Assembly: GCA_031270215.1 (NCBI GenBank)
Contig: JAISYB010000100.1
Location: 1-22,069 of the forward strand
Source of the DNA: Streptococcaceae bacterium
Lineage (GTDB): Bacteria > Bacillota > Bacilli > Lactobacillales > Streptococcaceae
Length of the DNA: 22,069 nt
Reading direction: 5' to 3'
Shown: in pieces, positions 1 through 8,414 of the stretch
Numbering within the stretch: position 1 is the stretch's first letter
How the letters are laid out: every line of letters starts with the position of its first letter
Translations under genes and position numbers: made by a program
Notes under the pieces: model-generated
What the model was told of the DNA's origin: nothing
Databases searched by the model: none
What the model saw: the letters and a program-made list of their open reading frames with translations, nothing else

Positions 1-763
1 CTGTCCAAGCTGTGGCAGTGAAAAAATTCGTCACTACGGGACAGGAACACAAAAGGTTCAAGCAGAACTCTCAGAACTGCTTCCAAATGCTCGAGTCATC
101 AGAATGGACGTTGATACAACCAGGAGAAAAGGCGCACATGCTAAGCTATTGAAGCAGTTTGAAATGCAACAGGCGGATATTTTATTGGGAACACAGATGA
201 TTGCAAAAGGGCTAGACTTTGGCAATGTAACCTTAGTGGGGGTATTGAACGCTGATACGGCACTGAATTTACCGGATTTCAGATCAAGTGAGCGGACGTT
301 TCAGCTATTAACCCAAGTAGCAGGACGTGCGGGACGTGCCGCAAAGAGGGGCGAGGTCATCATTCAAACTTATAATCCAGAGCATTATGCGATTGAATTA
401 GTCAGACACCAAAACTACGAAGTGTTCTATCAAAAGGAAATGCAATTTCGCAGAAGTATGGCATATCCGCCATATTATTTTACAGTGCAGTTGACAATCG
501 CTCACAGAGAAATTCAAAAGGTGCAGCAGGAAAGTTTTAAGATTGCGCATTATATTGAAGAAAAACTCTCTAATCAGGCAAAGATACTAGGACCTGTACC
601 AGCCTTTATTTCACGAATGAAAAACGAATATTATTATCAGATATTAATCAAATATCGCTTTGAGGATAATTTATCGACTGTTTTAAGAGATATTTTGAAT
701 CAAAGCCAAAAAAGTGCACGTTATGGTTTACGGGTAATGATTGATGTTGAGCCGCAAAGTTAA
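1..763 (+). CDS. priA: Primosomal replication-restart helicase PriA, C-terminal part (5' end outside window)
   Basis: The frame is open from base 2, so the first ATG at 104 is internal and the gene enters from outside the window. About 253 residues of the C-terminal half are present. The visible start CPSCGSEKIRHYGTGTQKV is the end of the zinc-binding region followed by the helicase C lobe. QMIAKGLDFGNVTLVGVLNAD and QVAGRAGRA are the superfamily 2 helicase motifs V and VI typical of PriA. The protein reloads the replisome at stalled forks. It ends 18 bp before def, and the priA-def-fmt-rsmB order is the common Firmicutes arrangement. Identification is by motifs and context. Confidence 0.95.
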   Translation, partial: CPSCGSEKIRHYGTGTQKVQAELSELLPNARVIRMDVDTTRRKGAHAKLLKQFEMQQADILLGTQMIAKGLDFGNVTLVGVLNADTALNLPDFRSSERTFQLLTQVAGRAGRAAKRGEVIIQTYNPEHYAIELVRHQNYEVFYQKEMQFRRSMAYPPYYFTVQLTIAHREIQKVQQESFKIAHYIEEKLSNQAKILGPVPAFISRMKNEYYYQILIKYRFEDNLSTVLRDILNQSQKSARYGLRVMIDVEPQS

Positions 764-781
764 TGTGTAGGAGAATTTAAG

Positions 782-1285
782 ATGATTTTAGAAGTAAAAA
801 CAGTACCAGCAGCAATTTTAAGAGCGCAAGCAAGAGATGTATCGGAAATAACACCAAAAATTATTCAGTTATTGAATGATTTGTATGAAACAATGATCGC
901 ACATGACGGTGTAGGAATTGCAGCGCATCAAGTCGGAGAAAATCTCAATGTCGCAATTGTTCAGCTTAATCCGGAGGATGAAGTGATTGAGCTGATTAAT
1001 CCAAAGATTGTACTGAGTGTGGGTAGCGATATTTTCGTTGAGGGCTGTTTGTCAACGCCACATGTTTTTGGAACGGTTGAACGTAGCGAACGGATTGTGC
1101 TCACATATCTTGACCGTGAGGGATATAGTTGTGAGTTAGATGTCGAGGGTTATCTTGCACGCGCTATTCAGCATGAAGTCGACCATCTAAATGGCATTTT
1201 GTTTATTGATAAAATGATTGATGAAATCAAAGAAGAAGATTTAGAGGCTTATTATCAAAATTACGAGGAGGAAAGCGATGACTAA
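782..1285 (+). CDS. def: Peptide deformylase
   Basis: A 167-residue protein that removes the N-formyl group from nascent polypeptides at the ribosome exit. All three family motifs are present: GVGIAAHQ (43-50, with His where Thr is more usual), EGCLS (87-91, metal-ligand Cys89) and HEVDH (131-135, two metal His and catalytic Glu132). Length and motifs fit the short def found next to fmt in Firmicutes. An SD-like TAGGAGA lies at 768-774. The 3' end overlaps fmt by 8 bp, which suggests translational coupling with the enzyme that makes its formyl-Met substrate. Confidence 0.96.
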   Translation: MILEVKTVPAAILRAQARDVSEITPKIIQLLNDLYETMIAHDGVGIAAHQVGENLNVAIVQLNPEDEVIELINPKIVLSVGSDIFVEGCLSTPHVFGTVERSERIVLTYLDREGYSCELDVEGYLARAIQHEVDHLNGILFIDKMIDEIKEEDLEAYYQNYEEESDD

Positions 1286-2219
1286 AATTGTCTTTATGGG
1301 GACACCAGCTTTTTCGGTACCGATTTTAGAAGGGTTGGTAGCCGAGGGATTTAATGTTGTCGCAGTCGTCACGCAGCCTGACCGCAGAGTTGGGCGTAAA
1401 AAAATAAATCAAGCACCAGCGGTCAAGCTTGCTGCCGAAAAGCTTGGGATTCCCGTGTTGCAGCCTGAAAAAATTAAAGGCTCTGTTGAAATGCAAACGA
1501 TAATTGACTTAAATCCTGATGTAATTGTGACGGCAGCCTTCGGTCAGTTTTTGCCAGAGACGCTACTGAGAGCAGCAAAAATCGGGGCAATCAATGTTCA
1601 TGCCTCCCTTTTACCAAAATATCGTGGAGGGGCACCGGTACATTATGCCTTGATAAATGGCGATAGCCAGACAGGTGTTACAATCATTGAAATGGTTCAA
1701 AAGATGGACTCAGGTGTCATGTGGGGACAGCGTTTGATTCCAATCACTCTTGAGGATAATGTCGGTACAATGTTTGAAAAGCTCAGTATGCTAGGCAAAG
1801 ATTTATTACTTGAGATATTGCCAAAATATATTGCAGGAGAGTTGGTTGGTGTCGAGCAGGACGAATCGCAGGTTTCAATCACGCCAAACATTACGCCAGA
1901 AGATGAGCGAATTGACTGGAAGAAAACGGCAATGGCAATCCATAATCAAGTACGAGGGATGTATCCGTGGCCTGTTGCCTATACACTTTGGTCGGGGGAA
2001 CGTTTGAAAATTCACGCAACTAGGCTTATCGATGAAGAAACGTCACAGCCGGCAGGCACGATTGTCCGAAAAAACAAAAAGGAGCTAGTCGTTGCTACCG
2101 CTCAGGGGTTGATTGCTATTGAAAAATTACAACCGGCAGGCAAGGCAGCAATGGACGTTACCAGCTTTCTTAATGGTATCGGGCAAAGGCTGAGTATAGG
2201 TGAAAGATTTGGCGAATAA
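1278..2219 (+). CDS. fmt: Methionyl-tRNA formyltransferase
   Basis: A 313-residue enzyme that formylates initiator Met-tRNA using 10-formyl-THF. The formyltransferase domain shows MGTPAFSVP at the N terminus and the catalytic set Asn106/His108 (INVHASLLPKYRGG) with Asp144 (KMDSG). The C-terminal tRNA-binding domain follows from about residue 205 (ERIDWKKTAMAIHNQVRGM). GAGGAGGAAAG directly before the ATG at 1278 gives the SD inside the end of def. The 3' end overlaps the GTG start of rsmB by 20 bp. Confidence 0.96.
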   Translation: MTKIVFMGTPAFSVPILEGLVAEGFNVVAVVTQPDRRVGRKKINQAPAVKLAAEKLGIPVLQPEKIKGSVEMQTIIDLNPDVIVTAAFGQFLPETLLRAAKIGAINVHASLLPKYRGGAPVHYALINGDSQTGVTIIEMVQKMDSGVMWGQRLIPITLEDNVGTMFEKLSMLGKDLLLEILPKYIAGELVGVEQDESQVSITPNITPEDERIDWKKTAMAIHNQVRGMYPWPVAYTLWSGERLKIHATRLIDEETSQPAGTIVRKNKKELVVATAQGLIAIEKLQPAGKAAMDVTSFLNGIGQRLSIGERFGE

Positions 2220-3564
2220 AAAAGGAATTTCTCACTCGAAGTTAAAAAATAATCCGCGATATTTAGCGCTGCAAGCTATTATTCAAATATTTGATGGCGC
2301 TGCGTATTCCAATTTATTGCTTGGGCAGATTATCCAGCAGGCGACTTTAAACGATAAAGATCGCCGACTATTTACAGAAATTGTTTATGGGACAGTATCG
2401 CGCAAGCTGACATTGTCGTATTTGATTAAAGATCGAATTGAAAATCAAAGCAAGCTGGACGATTGGGTAAGATATCTCTTGATGTTATCTGTCTATCAGC
2501 TGAAATACTTGGATCGCCTGCCAGCGCATGCAGTTTTAAATGATGCCGTTGAAATTGCTAAAAATCATGGCAATCAAGGTATTGGGAAGCTAGTTAATGG
2601 TGTCTTGCGAACGCTTCTGCGTGAAGGGTTTCCAGATATTGAAAAAATTGCGAAACCAATCGAGCGGCTTTCCATTCAATATTCTCTGCCCAAGGCATTA
2701 ATCAAAACGTTAATTGCACAATACGGAGAGGAAAGAGCAACTGAGATATTTGCCAGCTTGCTTGAAAAAAGCAAGTCAAGTATTCGTGTCAATACAGCTA
2801 AAACAAGCGTTGAAGAGGTAATAGAAGATTTAAATGACGTGGGAATTGAGGTGAAGAAAAGTCTGATTTCACCGGTTGGTTTAGTATCAGACAAAGGTTT
2901 TCTTGCCGGAAATAATTATTTTAAATTCGGTTATTTCACCATTCAAGATGAAAGTAGCCAGTTGGTTGCCCCAATACTTGCAGCTAATCCAGATGATGTT
3001 ATCCTAGACGCTTGTGCCGCACCAGGAGGCAAGACGACCCATATTGCGACCTATTTAAATGAAGGCAGAATTACCGCGCTAGATTTATACGATCATAAGC
3101 TTAAGCTAATCGTTGAAAATGCCAAGCGCCTTGGTGTGATGGATAAGATAGAAACTAGGCAGCTTGATGCAGCACAAGTCCATCAACACTTTCCGCCGAA
3201 TTATTTTGATAAGATATTGGTTGATGCTCCGTGCTCTGGTCTTGGTTTAATGCGTAGAAAGCCAGACATTAGATATAATAAACGAATAGATGATTTTGCA
3301 AGCCTACAACAGTTACAGCTTTCAATCTTAAATAGTTGTTCACAAGTTTTAAAGAAATCGGGTATAATGGTCTATAGTACTTGTACGATTGTTGAAATGG
3401 AGAACCAAGCAGTCATTGAAAAATTCCTAGCGACACATCAGGATTTTGAAATGGTTGAATTAACACATCACAGCAAGATTATCTCTAATGGGCAGCTTGT
3501 CTTAACGCCAGAGCTATATCAAACAGACGGCTTTTTCATCTGTAAGCTACGGCGAAAAGCTTAA
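2200..3564 (+). CDS. rsmB: 16S rRNA (cytosine-967-C5)-methyltransferase RsmB (Sun)
   Basis: A 454-residue protein with an N-terminal NusB-like RNA-binding domain (about 18-150) and a C-terminal SAM-dependent m5C methyltransferase domain. DACAAPGGKT (270-279) is the SAM-binding motif, VDAPCSG (341-347) carries the conserved Cys345, and STC (393-395) carries the catalytic nucleophile Cys395. The proposed start is GTG at 2200, overlapping the end of fmt, with AAAGG at 2185-2189 as a weak SD. The preceding residues are lysine-rich and could be an extension, so the start is the least certain part. The family modifies 16S rRNA in the ribosomal decoding region. Confidence 0.94.
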   Translation: MKDLANKKGISHSKLKNNPRYLALQAIIQIFDGAAYSNLLLGQIIQQATLNDKDRRLFTEIVYGTVSRKLTLSYLIKDRIENQSKLDDWVRYLLMLSVYQLKYLDRLPAHAVLNDAVEIAKNHGNQGIGKLVNGVLRTLLREGFPDIEKIAKPIERLSIQYSLPKALIKTLIAQYGEERATEIFASLLEKSKSSIRVNTAKTSVEEVIEDLNDVGIEVKKSLISPVGLVSDKGFLAGNNYFKFGYFTIQDESSQLVAPILAANPDDVILDACAAPGGKTTHIATYLNEGRITALDLYDHKLKLIVENAKRLGVMDKIETRQLDAAQVHQHFPPNYFDKILVDAPCSGLGLMRRKPDIRYNKRIDDFASLQQLQLSILNSCSQVLKKSGIMVYSTCTIVEMENQAVIEKFLATHQDFEMVELTHHSKIISNGQLVLTPELYQTDGFFICKLRRKA

Positions 3565-3567
3565 GGT

Positions 3568-3584
3568 GTATCAAATTATGATAC
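3568..3584. repeat. Small inverted repeat GTATCA-N5-TGATAC upstream of stp
   Basis: GTATCA at 3568-3573 and TGATAC at 3579-3584 form a perfect 6-bp inverted repeat with a 5-bp spacer, just after the rsmB stop and about 50 bp before stp. There is no T tract, so it is not a terminator. It could be an operator, but I recognise no regulator for it. Confidence 0.4.
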
Positions 3585-3634
3585 GAAATAAAGATTAAGC
3601 TTCCACAAGTTTTTGAGAATAGGAAGGTAGTGCA

Positions 3635-4378
3635 ATGAGTTATAGTTATTTATCAGACATCGGGCGAAAACGAACGATGAATCAAGATTATGTTAAAATT
3701 TTTTTAAATCAGCAGCGCTTGCCGCTATATTTATTAGCAGACGGTATGGGCGGTCATCAGGCAGGAGAAGTGGCGAGTAAGCTGACGGTCGAAACCCTCG
3801 GAGCACGCTTTACAAAGACCGAGTTTCAATCAATCGAAGAAATTGGGGAATGGCTGACCTTAGAAATTAAGGATTTAAATCACCTTGTCTTTGAGCAAGG
3901 ACAGCTCGATGATTTTCGCAGCATGGGAACAACGCTAGAAGCTTTATTGATTTTTTCAAATGAGCTAATTCTAGCACATGTTGGCGACTCCAGAAGTTAT
4001 TTACTGCGAAATGGCGATTTAACCCAGCTGACTGAGGATCATTCTTTAGTGAATGAGCTAAGATTAATGGGCGAGATTACCGAGGAAGAAGCTGCACACC
4101 ACCCACGAAAGAATATCATCACTCGCAGTATTGGTATGCCAAAAAATGTTGAAGTGGATTTAATTCGTCATAAAATTGCAGATGATGATTTGGTTTTAAT
4201 CTGTTCAGATGGTCTGTTTAATATGCTAGAGAAGGCAGAGATTATCGCAATCTTAGCAGGTGATAATACGCTAGATGAAAAGGCTCTGCAATTGGTAGAG
4301 CAAGCCAATGCTAATGGCGGCTCAGACAATATCAGTGTTTTATTAATTGACGGAATTAAGGAGGAACACCATGATTGA
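3635..4378 (+). CDS. stp: PP2C-family Ser/Thr protein phosphatase (Stp/PrpC)
   Basis: A 247-residue cytoplasmic PPM phosphatase, the partner of the PASTA kinase encoded next. Metal-binding and catalytic motifs are all visible: NQD with Asp18, DGMGG (36-40), the MGTT/HVGDSR block (98-120), SDG with Asp192, and GGSDN with Asp231. SD AGGAAGG lies at 3621-3627. The 3' end overlaps the pknB start by 8 bp, the usual coupled phosphatase-kinase layout. The pair controls the phosphorylation state of cell-wall and division proteins in Firmicutes. Confidence 0.96.
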   Translation: MSYSYLSDIGRKRTMNQDYVKIFLNQQRLPLYLLADGMGGHQAGEVASKLTVETLGARFTKTEFQSIEEIGEWLTLEIKDLNHLVFEQGQLDDFRSMGTTLEALLIFSNELILAHVGDSRSYLLRNGDLTQLTEDHSLVNELRLMGEITEEEAAHHPRKNIITRSIGMPKNVEVDLIRHKIADDDLVLICSDGLFNMLEKAEIIAILAGDNTLDEKALQLVEQANANGGSDNISVLLIDGIKEEHHD

Positions 4379-6353
4379 AATCGGGAAAATTTTCAACGAA
4401 CGCTATCGTATATTGCGTCCAATCGGTAGCGGTGGCATGGCAAATGTCTTTTTAGCTGAGGATTTAATCCTACATCGTGAGGTAGCAATCAAAGTCTTGC
4501 GGACAGATTTTCAGAATGATCCGATTGCAATCAGACGCTTTCAGCGAGAAGCACATGCGGCAACAGAGCTAGTACACCCTAATATCGTATCAGTCTATGA
4601 GGTTGGGGAAGTAGACGGCATGCAGTATCTTGCAATGGAATATATCAAGGGTAGCGATTTAAAGCAGTATATCAGAGAACATGCGCCACTTGCTAATCAA
4701 GCAGCTGTCCGCCTAGCTAGGGAAATCCTAGCAGCGATTACGGTTGCCCATGAGCACAAGATTGTCCACCGAGATTTAAAACCCCAAAATATCCTACTTG
4801 ATGATAATGGGACAGTCAAAATTACTGATTTTGGGATTGCGACCGCCTTTAGCGATACCAGCTTGACTCAGACAAATTCAATGCTTGGCTCGGTGCACTA
4901 TCTTTCTCCTGAACAGGCACGCGGTTCCCAAGCAACCTATCGTTCGGACATTTATGCGATTGGCGTTATTTTATTTGAAATGCTGACTAATCAAGTGCCT
5001 TTTGACGGTGATTCGGCAGTAGCGATTGCCTTGCAGCATTTCCAAGAGGAAATTCCGTCAGTTAGAAGCTTTAACGCCAATGTACCACAAGCGTTAGAAA
5101 ACGTTGTTATCAAAGCGACCGCTAAGGATATTGATAATCGCTACTCAACAACGGAGTTAATGCGTGAGGATTTAGCAACAGTTTTAGATGCGAGTCGTGC
5201 TAATGAACCTAAAGTAAGCTTTAACAAGGCTGTAGAGGCGACTCGGACAATTCCAAGACCGGTAGTTAGTCAAGAGGAAACTCATGATTTATTGACCAAT
5301 TCGCCTCAAGCTAATAAGGCAGTAGATACTGAAAAAGCAATAGAAAATGTTAAACTCAAGAAGAAAATATCGAAAAAAACAAAGCTTTTTGTTTTCTTAG
5401 GCAGCTTGCTGGTTTTGTCCGCCTTAGTTTTAGTGGCTATCTTAACGACGCCAAAGGACGTTAAGGTGCCAGACGTTGTTGGCTTATCTAAGCTTGATGC
5501 TCAGGAGAGTTTAAAATCACATCAATTAAAAAGTAAGGTTGTCAAGGAAGAAAGCGATACAGTCGAAAGTGGCAAGGTCATTCGTACTGATCCAAAGAAA
5601 TCTTTCCTTGTTAAAGAGGGTAGAACGGTAACGTTATACATTTCTAACGGTAATACCAAAATCAAAATGGACGATTATGTTGGTAGCACCTTTGATGATG
5701 CAAAGAGTGATTTGATTAATCTGCGTGGCGTTAGTGCGAGTCGGATTAAAGAGAAAAAGGTTTCTAGCGATACGGTTCCTGCGGGAAATATCATCAGCCA
5801 AACACCAAAGGCAGGCAAAAAATACAATCCGAATGGTGATACGATTACATTTACCGTAAGTACCGGACCAAAAGACTTCACGATTGCCGATTATACGAAT
5901 GTTGACGTGGGAACTGCTAAGGCAGCACTGATTGCTGCAGGATTAAGTGAAGCGCAGATAAAAATTACTTACAGCGAAGTAACTTCAGGCTCTGAGAATT
6001 ATGTGCTTAGCCAAACGCCACCAGCTAATAGTAAGGTTAATATTGCAGATGGAACTGTCACCCTAGTTGTTTCTAAGCTTTCAACGGTAGATTTTAGTAG
6101 CCTAGTCGGAGCAACAGAAGCAAATGTCCTACAATACGCAAAAGATAATGGCGTTTCAGTTAATTCTCAAAGGGAGAATAGCGACACTGTTGCTGCGGGG
6201 AATGTTATTTCAATTACACCGACAGAGGTGAAAGCGGGTGATATGATTACGATTATTGTATCAAATGGTGCGAAAACACCAACGCCCTCCTCATCTACAA
6301 ATCCGAGCAGCTCAACTGATCCGAGTAACTCTACTCATAATTCATCTAGGTAA
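4371..6353 (+). CDS. pknB: PASTA-domain Ser/Thr protein kinase (PrkC/PknB/IreK type)
   Basis: The ATG at 4371 was chosen because AAGGAGGAA lies at 4358-4365; a TTG further upstream has no SD. The product has 660 residues. The cytoplasmic Hanks-type kinase domain (about 10-275) has glycine loop GSGGMANV (19-26), Lys41, HRDLKPQN (133-140, catalytic Asp135) and DFG (153-155). The activation segment contains several Thr residues (TSLTQTNS). A lysine-rich linker leads to one membrane segment at about 338-358. Four extracellular PASTA repeats (about 363-638) follow; the family binds muropeptides or lipid II through these. A Ser/Thr/Pro-rich tail ends the protein. The gene often found next in Firmicutes, rsgA (cpgA), is not here. 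Confidence 0.96.
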   Translation: MIEIGKIFNERYRILRPIGSGGMANVFLAEDLILHREVAIKVLRTDFQNDPIAIRRFQREAHAATELVHPNIVSVYEVGEVDGMQYLAMEYIKGSDLKQYIREHAPLANQAAVRLAREILAAITVAHEHKIVHRDLKPQNILLDDNGTVKITDFGIATAFSDTSLTQTNSMLGSVHYLSPEQARGSQATYRSDIYAIGVILFEMLTNQVPFDGDSAVAIALQHFQEEIPSVRSFNANVPQALENVVIKATAKDIDNRYSTTELMREDLATVLDASRANEPKVSFNKAVEATRTIPRPVVSQEETHDLLTNSPQANKAVDTEKAIENVKLKKKISKKTKLFVFLGSLLVLSALVLVAILTTPKDVKVPDVVGLSKLDAQESLKSHQLKSKVVKEESDTVESGKVIRTDPKKSFLVKEGRTVTLYISNGNTKIKMDDYVGSTFDDAKSDLINLRGVSASRIKEKKVSSDTVPAGNIISQTPKAGKKYNPNGDTITFTVSTGPKDFTIADYTNVDVGTAKAALIAAGLSEAQIKITYSEVTSGSENYVLSQTPPANSKVNIADGTVTLVVSKLSTVDFSSLVGATEANVLQYAKDNGVSVNSQRENSDTVAAGNVISITPTEVKAGDMITIIVSNGAKTPTPSSSTNPSSSTDPSNSTHNSSR

Positions 6354-6480
6354 CGAGTAAGTGTCGCAGGTGAAGAGTATCCTTGCCGCTATTTAATACT
6401 CGTGATTAACGGACTTCGCGCGTTAGAAAAGCTTCGGCATAAGTCGAAATAATTCGTGGTACGAATCCGTCACTCTTCTA
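6354..6480. other. Structured intergenic element after pknB
   Basis: No ORF is evident. Several perfect inverted repeats are packed together: GAGTAT 6375-6380 with ATACTC 6396-6401; TAACG 6407-6411 with CGTTA 6421-6425; ATTCGT 6452-6457 with ACGAAT 6461-6466 (3-nt loop); and an enclosing GAAGAGT 6372-6378 with ACTCTTC 6472-6478. The first and last pairings compete for the same bases. This could be a structured 3' UTR, a small RNA or a decayed repeat element. Confidence 0.4.
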
Positions 6481-6487
6481 AACATTT

Positions 6488-6553
6488 AAATCTTTTAAGA
6501 CAATTTTGAAATCTCGTCGATTTTGAAATTTCTTAAGAGATTTTTTGTTTTTT
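6488..6553 (+). terminator. Long hairpin terminator after pknB
   Basis: AAATCTTTTAAGA (6488-6500) pairs with TCTTAAGAGATTT (6531-6543) with one G-U pair. Inside, AATTT/AAATT and AAATC/GATTT continue the stem across small internal loops. A T-rich tract (6541-6552) follows. This is a convincing intrinsic terminator for the housekeeping operon. Confidence 0.8.
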
Positions 6554-6647
6554 CTTGATTGAACGATTGCTTGATTTTGCGGCGAGAGTCTTTAGTTTTG
6601 AAGAACGATTTTACCCTCATAACTAACACTGTATCTTGTACTGTGTC

Positions 6648-6678
6648 GATAGTGTATTAAATAAAACGGATAGTGTAT
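6648..6678. promoter_or_regulatory. Direct repeat GATAGTGTAT, 21-bp period; candidate activator (ManR/LevR-type) sites
   Basis: GATAGTGTAT occurs exactly at 6648-6657 and 6669-6678, so the two copies sit two helical turns apart. A related inverted form, ACACTGTATC, is at about 6627-6636. The repeats lie about 60-90 bp upstream of the -24/-12 promoter, where bacterial enhancer-binding proteins normally bind. Assigning them to a ManR/LevR/MptR-type activator is inference from the family; no such gene is in the window. Confidence 0.5.
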
Positions 6679-6734
6679 CATTGCGAAAAGTTGTAAATTA
6701 AGGATTTATTGAGGGAATCAGCCTTAAAATCCAG

Positions 6735-6750
6735 TGGCACAAATTTTGCT
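6735..6750 (+). promoter_or_regulatory. Sigma-54 (RpoN) promoter of the mannose PTS operon
   Basis: TGGCAC-N5-TTGCT at 6735-6750 matches the -24/-12 consensus TGGCAC-N5-TTGCW without mismatch. Transcription would start near 6761. Sigma-54 control of mannose-family PTS operons through LevR/ManR activators is established in Listeria, Enterococcus and Bacillus, which supports the call. Confidence 0.88.
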
Positions 6751-6780
6751 ATATAAGTATGTATAGGAGGTGAATACTCT

Positions 6781-6867
6781 GTGGTGGCATTAGTGTGTCA
6801 CCTTAGGCAGATATTAGGTAGGAGGTTTCGAGATGGATATCGATATACGTTTAGCACGTATAGATGA
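6781..6867 (+). CDS. Possible 28-residue leader ORF ahead of the PTS IIB gene
   Basis: A strong SD (AGGAGGTG, 6765-6772) is followed 8 nt later by GTG at 6781. The frame runs 28 codons to TGA at 6865-6867, covering the SD and start of the IIB gene in another frame. With the predicted transcription start near 6761, this would be the first ribosome entry site on the mRNA. The peptide is basic and matches nothing I know. It may be a coupling or leader ORF, or the SD may be fortuitous. Confidence 0.3.
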   Translation: MVALVCHLRQILGRRFRDGYRYTFSTYR

Positions 6868-7339
6868 TCGCTTAATTCACGGTCAGGTCGCAACTGCTTG
6901 GTCTAAGCAGACGGGAATTAATCGGATTATCGTTGTAAGCGATGAGGTTGCTGAGGATGAGCTGAGGAAGTTTCTTCTCAAAGAAGCATCTCCGTTAGGT
7001 ATTCGGTCGAATATCATTAGTGTTTCTAGGATGATTGATGTTTATCGTAGTGGGTTGTTAAGGGAAGAAAAGGTAATGCTGCTGTTTACTAATCCTTCTG
7101 AGGTAGTTACCCTTGTTAAGGCGGGCATTTCTTTAACTTCGGTTAATATTGGAGGCATGCGCTTTACCGAAGGTAAGAAAATGATAACTAACTTTGTGTC
7201 GGTAGACGATAAGGACGTTGAAGCATTTCTTTACTTAGCAAATCAAGGCATTGAATTAGAAATACGTAAAGTACCATCCAACCCGAAGATCTATCTAGTG
7301 GAGCTGTTGGGAAAGGAAAAGTTTAAAAAGTTGGTTTAG
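6833..7339 (+). CDS. Mannose-family PTS enzyme IIB, stand-alone
   Basis: A 168-residue protein with the mannose/sorbose IIB fold. RLARIDDRLIHGQVATAW places the phosphorylated His at residue 16. It is clearly paralogous to the IIB half of the next gene (VLARIDSRLLHGQVATAW) but diverged and without a IIA domain. A separate small IIB gene ahead of the IIAB-IIC-IID set is also seen at Enterococcus mpt loci, where a sensory or regulatory role has been suggested. SD GGAGG lies at 6821-6825. It is the first full gene after the sigma-54 promoter. Confidence 0.88.
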   Translation: MDIDIRLARIDDRLIHGQVATAWSKQTGINRIIVVSDEVAEDELRKFLLKEASPLGIRSNIISVSRMIDVYRSGLLREEKVMLLFTNPSEVVTLVKAGISLTSVNIGGMRFTEGKKMITNFVSVDDKDVEAFLYLANQGIELEIRKVPSNPKIYLVELLGKEKFKKLV

Positions 7340-7417
7340 ATAATTGTCGTAAAAATAGCATTTATTAGTTTAATTGAGGCAGTTATCAAGAAAAAATTGT
7401 TAGTAGGAGGTATATAG

Positions 7418-8380
7418 ATGGTAGGAATTATCCTAGCAAGTCACGGAGAATTTGCCGAAGGCATCTTGCAATCTGGGACAATGATTTTTGGAGAACAAGC
7501 AAATGTAAAAGCTGTTACGTTAATGCCTTCAGAAGGGCCTGATGACGTAAAAGCAAAAATGCAAGCAGCTATTGAAACTTTTGATAATCAGGATGAAGTT
7601 TTGTTCTTAGTCGACCTATGGGGCGGAACGCCATTCAATCAAGCCAATAGCCTGTTTGAAGCACATAAAGATACCTGGGCGATTGTTGCTGGTTTGAATT
7701 TGCCGATGGTAATTGAGGCTTATTCATCTCGCTTTTCAATGGAATCTGCTCAAGAAATTGCAGCACATATCATTGAAATAGCTAAGGACGGTGTAAAGGT
7801 TAAGCCTGAGGAGTTGGAGCCAAAAACAGAAAAACCAGCTCAAGCTCAAGCAGTTTCTGCTGGCTTTAAAGGTTCATTGCAATATGTTTTAGCACGTATT
7901 GACTCTCGTTTACTTCATGGTCAGGTCGCAACAGCGTGGACAAAGTCGACTGGACCAACACGGATTATTGTTGTTTCTGATGCAGTGGCTAAAGATGAGC
8001 TGCGTAAAAAATTAATTCAACAAGCTGCACCTCCAGGGGTAAAAGCTCATGTTGTTCCGATTGAACAAATGGTAAAAATTGCTAAAGATGACCAACATTT
8101 TGGAGGTCAAAAGGCGTTACTACTGTTTGAAAACCCGCAAGATGTTTTACGTGCCGTTGAGGGTGGTGTGCCGTTAAAAACGATTAATGTTGGTTCAATG
8201 GCGCATTCAACCGGCAAGGTACAACCAAACAAGGTTTTAGCCTTCAATCAAGATGACATCGATACTTTTGGTAAGCTTACAGCTGCTGGTATTGATTTTG
8301 ATGTTCGTAAAGTACCAAACGATTCAAAGGGAAATATGGACGATATTCTAAAAAAAGCACAAGATGAGTTGAATAAATAA
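7418..8380 (+). CDS. manL: Mannose PTS enzyme IIAB
   Basis: A 320-residue cytoplasmic phosphotransfer protein. The IIA domain (1-125) has the phosphorylatable His9 in ILASHGEFA and the WGGTPFNQA loop (68-76). A charged and Ala/Gln/Pro-rich linker (about 125-150) leads to the IIB domain with His167 in RIDSRLLHGQVATAW. Phosphate passes from HPr to His9, then His167, then the sugar entering through IIC-IID. SD TAGGAGG precedes the ATG. The 78-bp gap before it holds no recognisable signal. Confidence 0.95.
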   Translation: MVGIILASHGEFAEGILQSGTMIFGEQANVKAVTLMPSEGPDDVKAKMQAAIETFDNQDEVLFLVDLWGGTPFNQANSLFEAHKDTWAIVAGLNLPMVIEAYSSRFSMESAQEIAAHIIEIAKDGVKVKPEELEPKTEKPAQAQAVSAGFKGSLQYVLARIDSRLLHGQVATAWTKSTGPTRIIVVSDAVAKDELRKKLIQQAAPPGVKAHVVPIEQMVKIAKDDQHFGGQKALLLFENPQDVLRAVEGGVPLKTINVGSMAHSTGKVQPNKVLAFNQDDIDTFGKLTAAGIDFDVRKVPNDSKGNMDDILKKAQDELNK

Positions 8381-8414
8381 TCTTAATTTATCAATTATAG
8401 GAGGATAAAACATT

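Noticed and set aside
4347..4370. TTG at 4347 as an earlier start of pknB.
   Set aside because: It has no SD. ATG 4371 has AAGGAGGAA at the right distance and gives the normal kinase N terminus.
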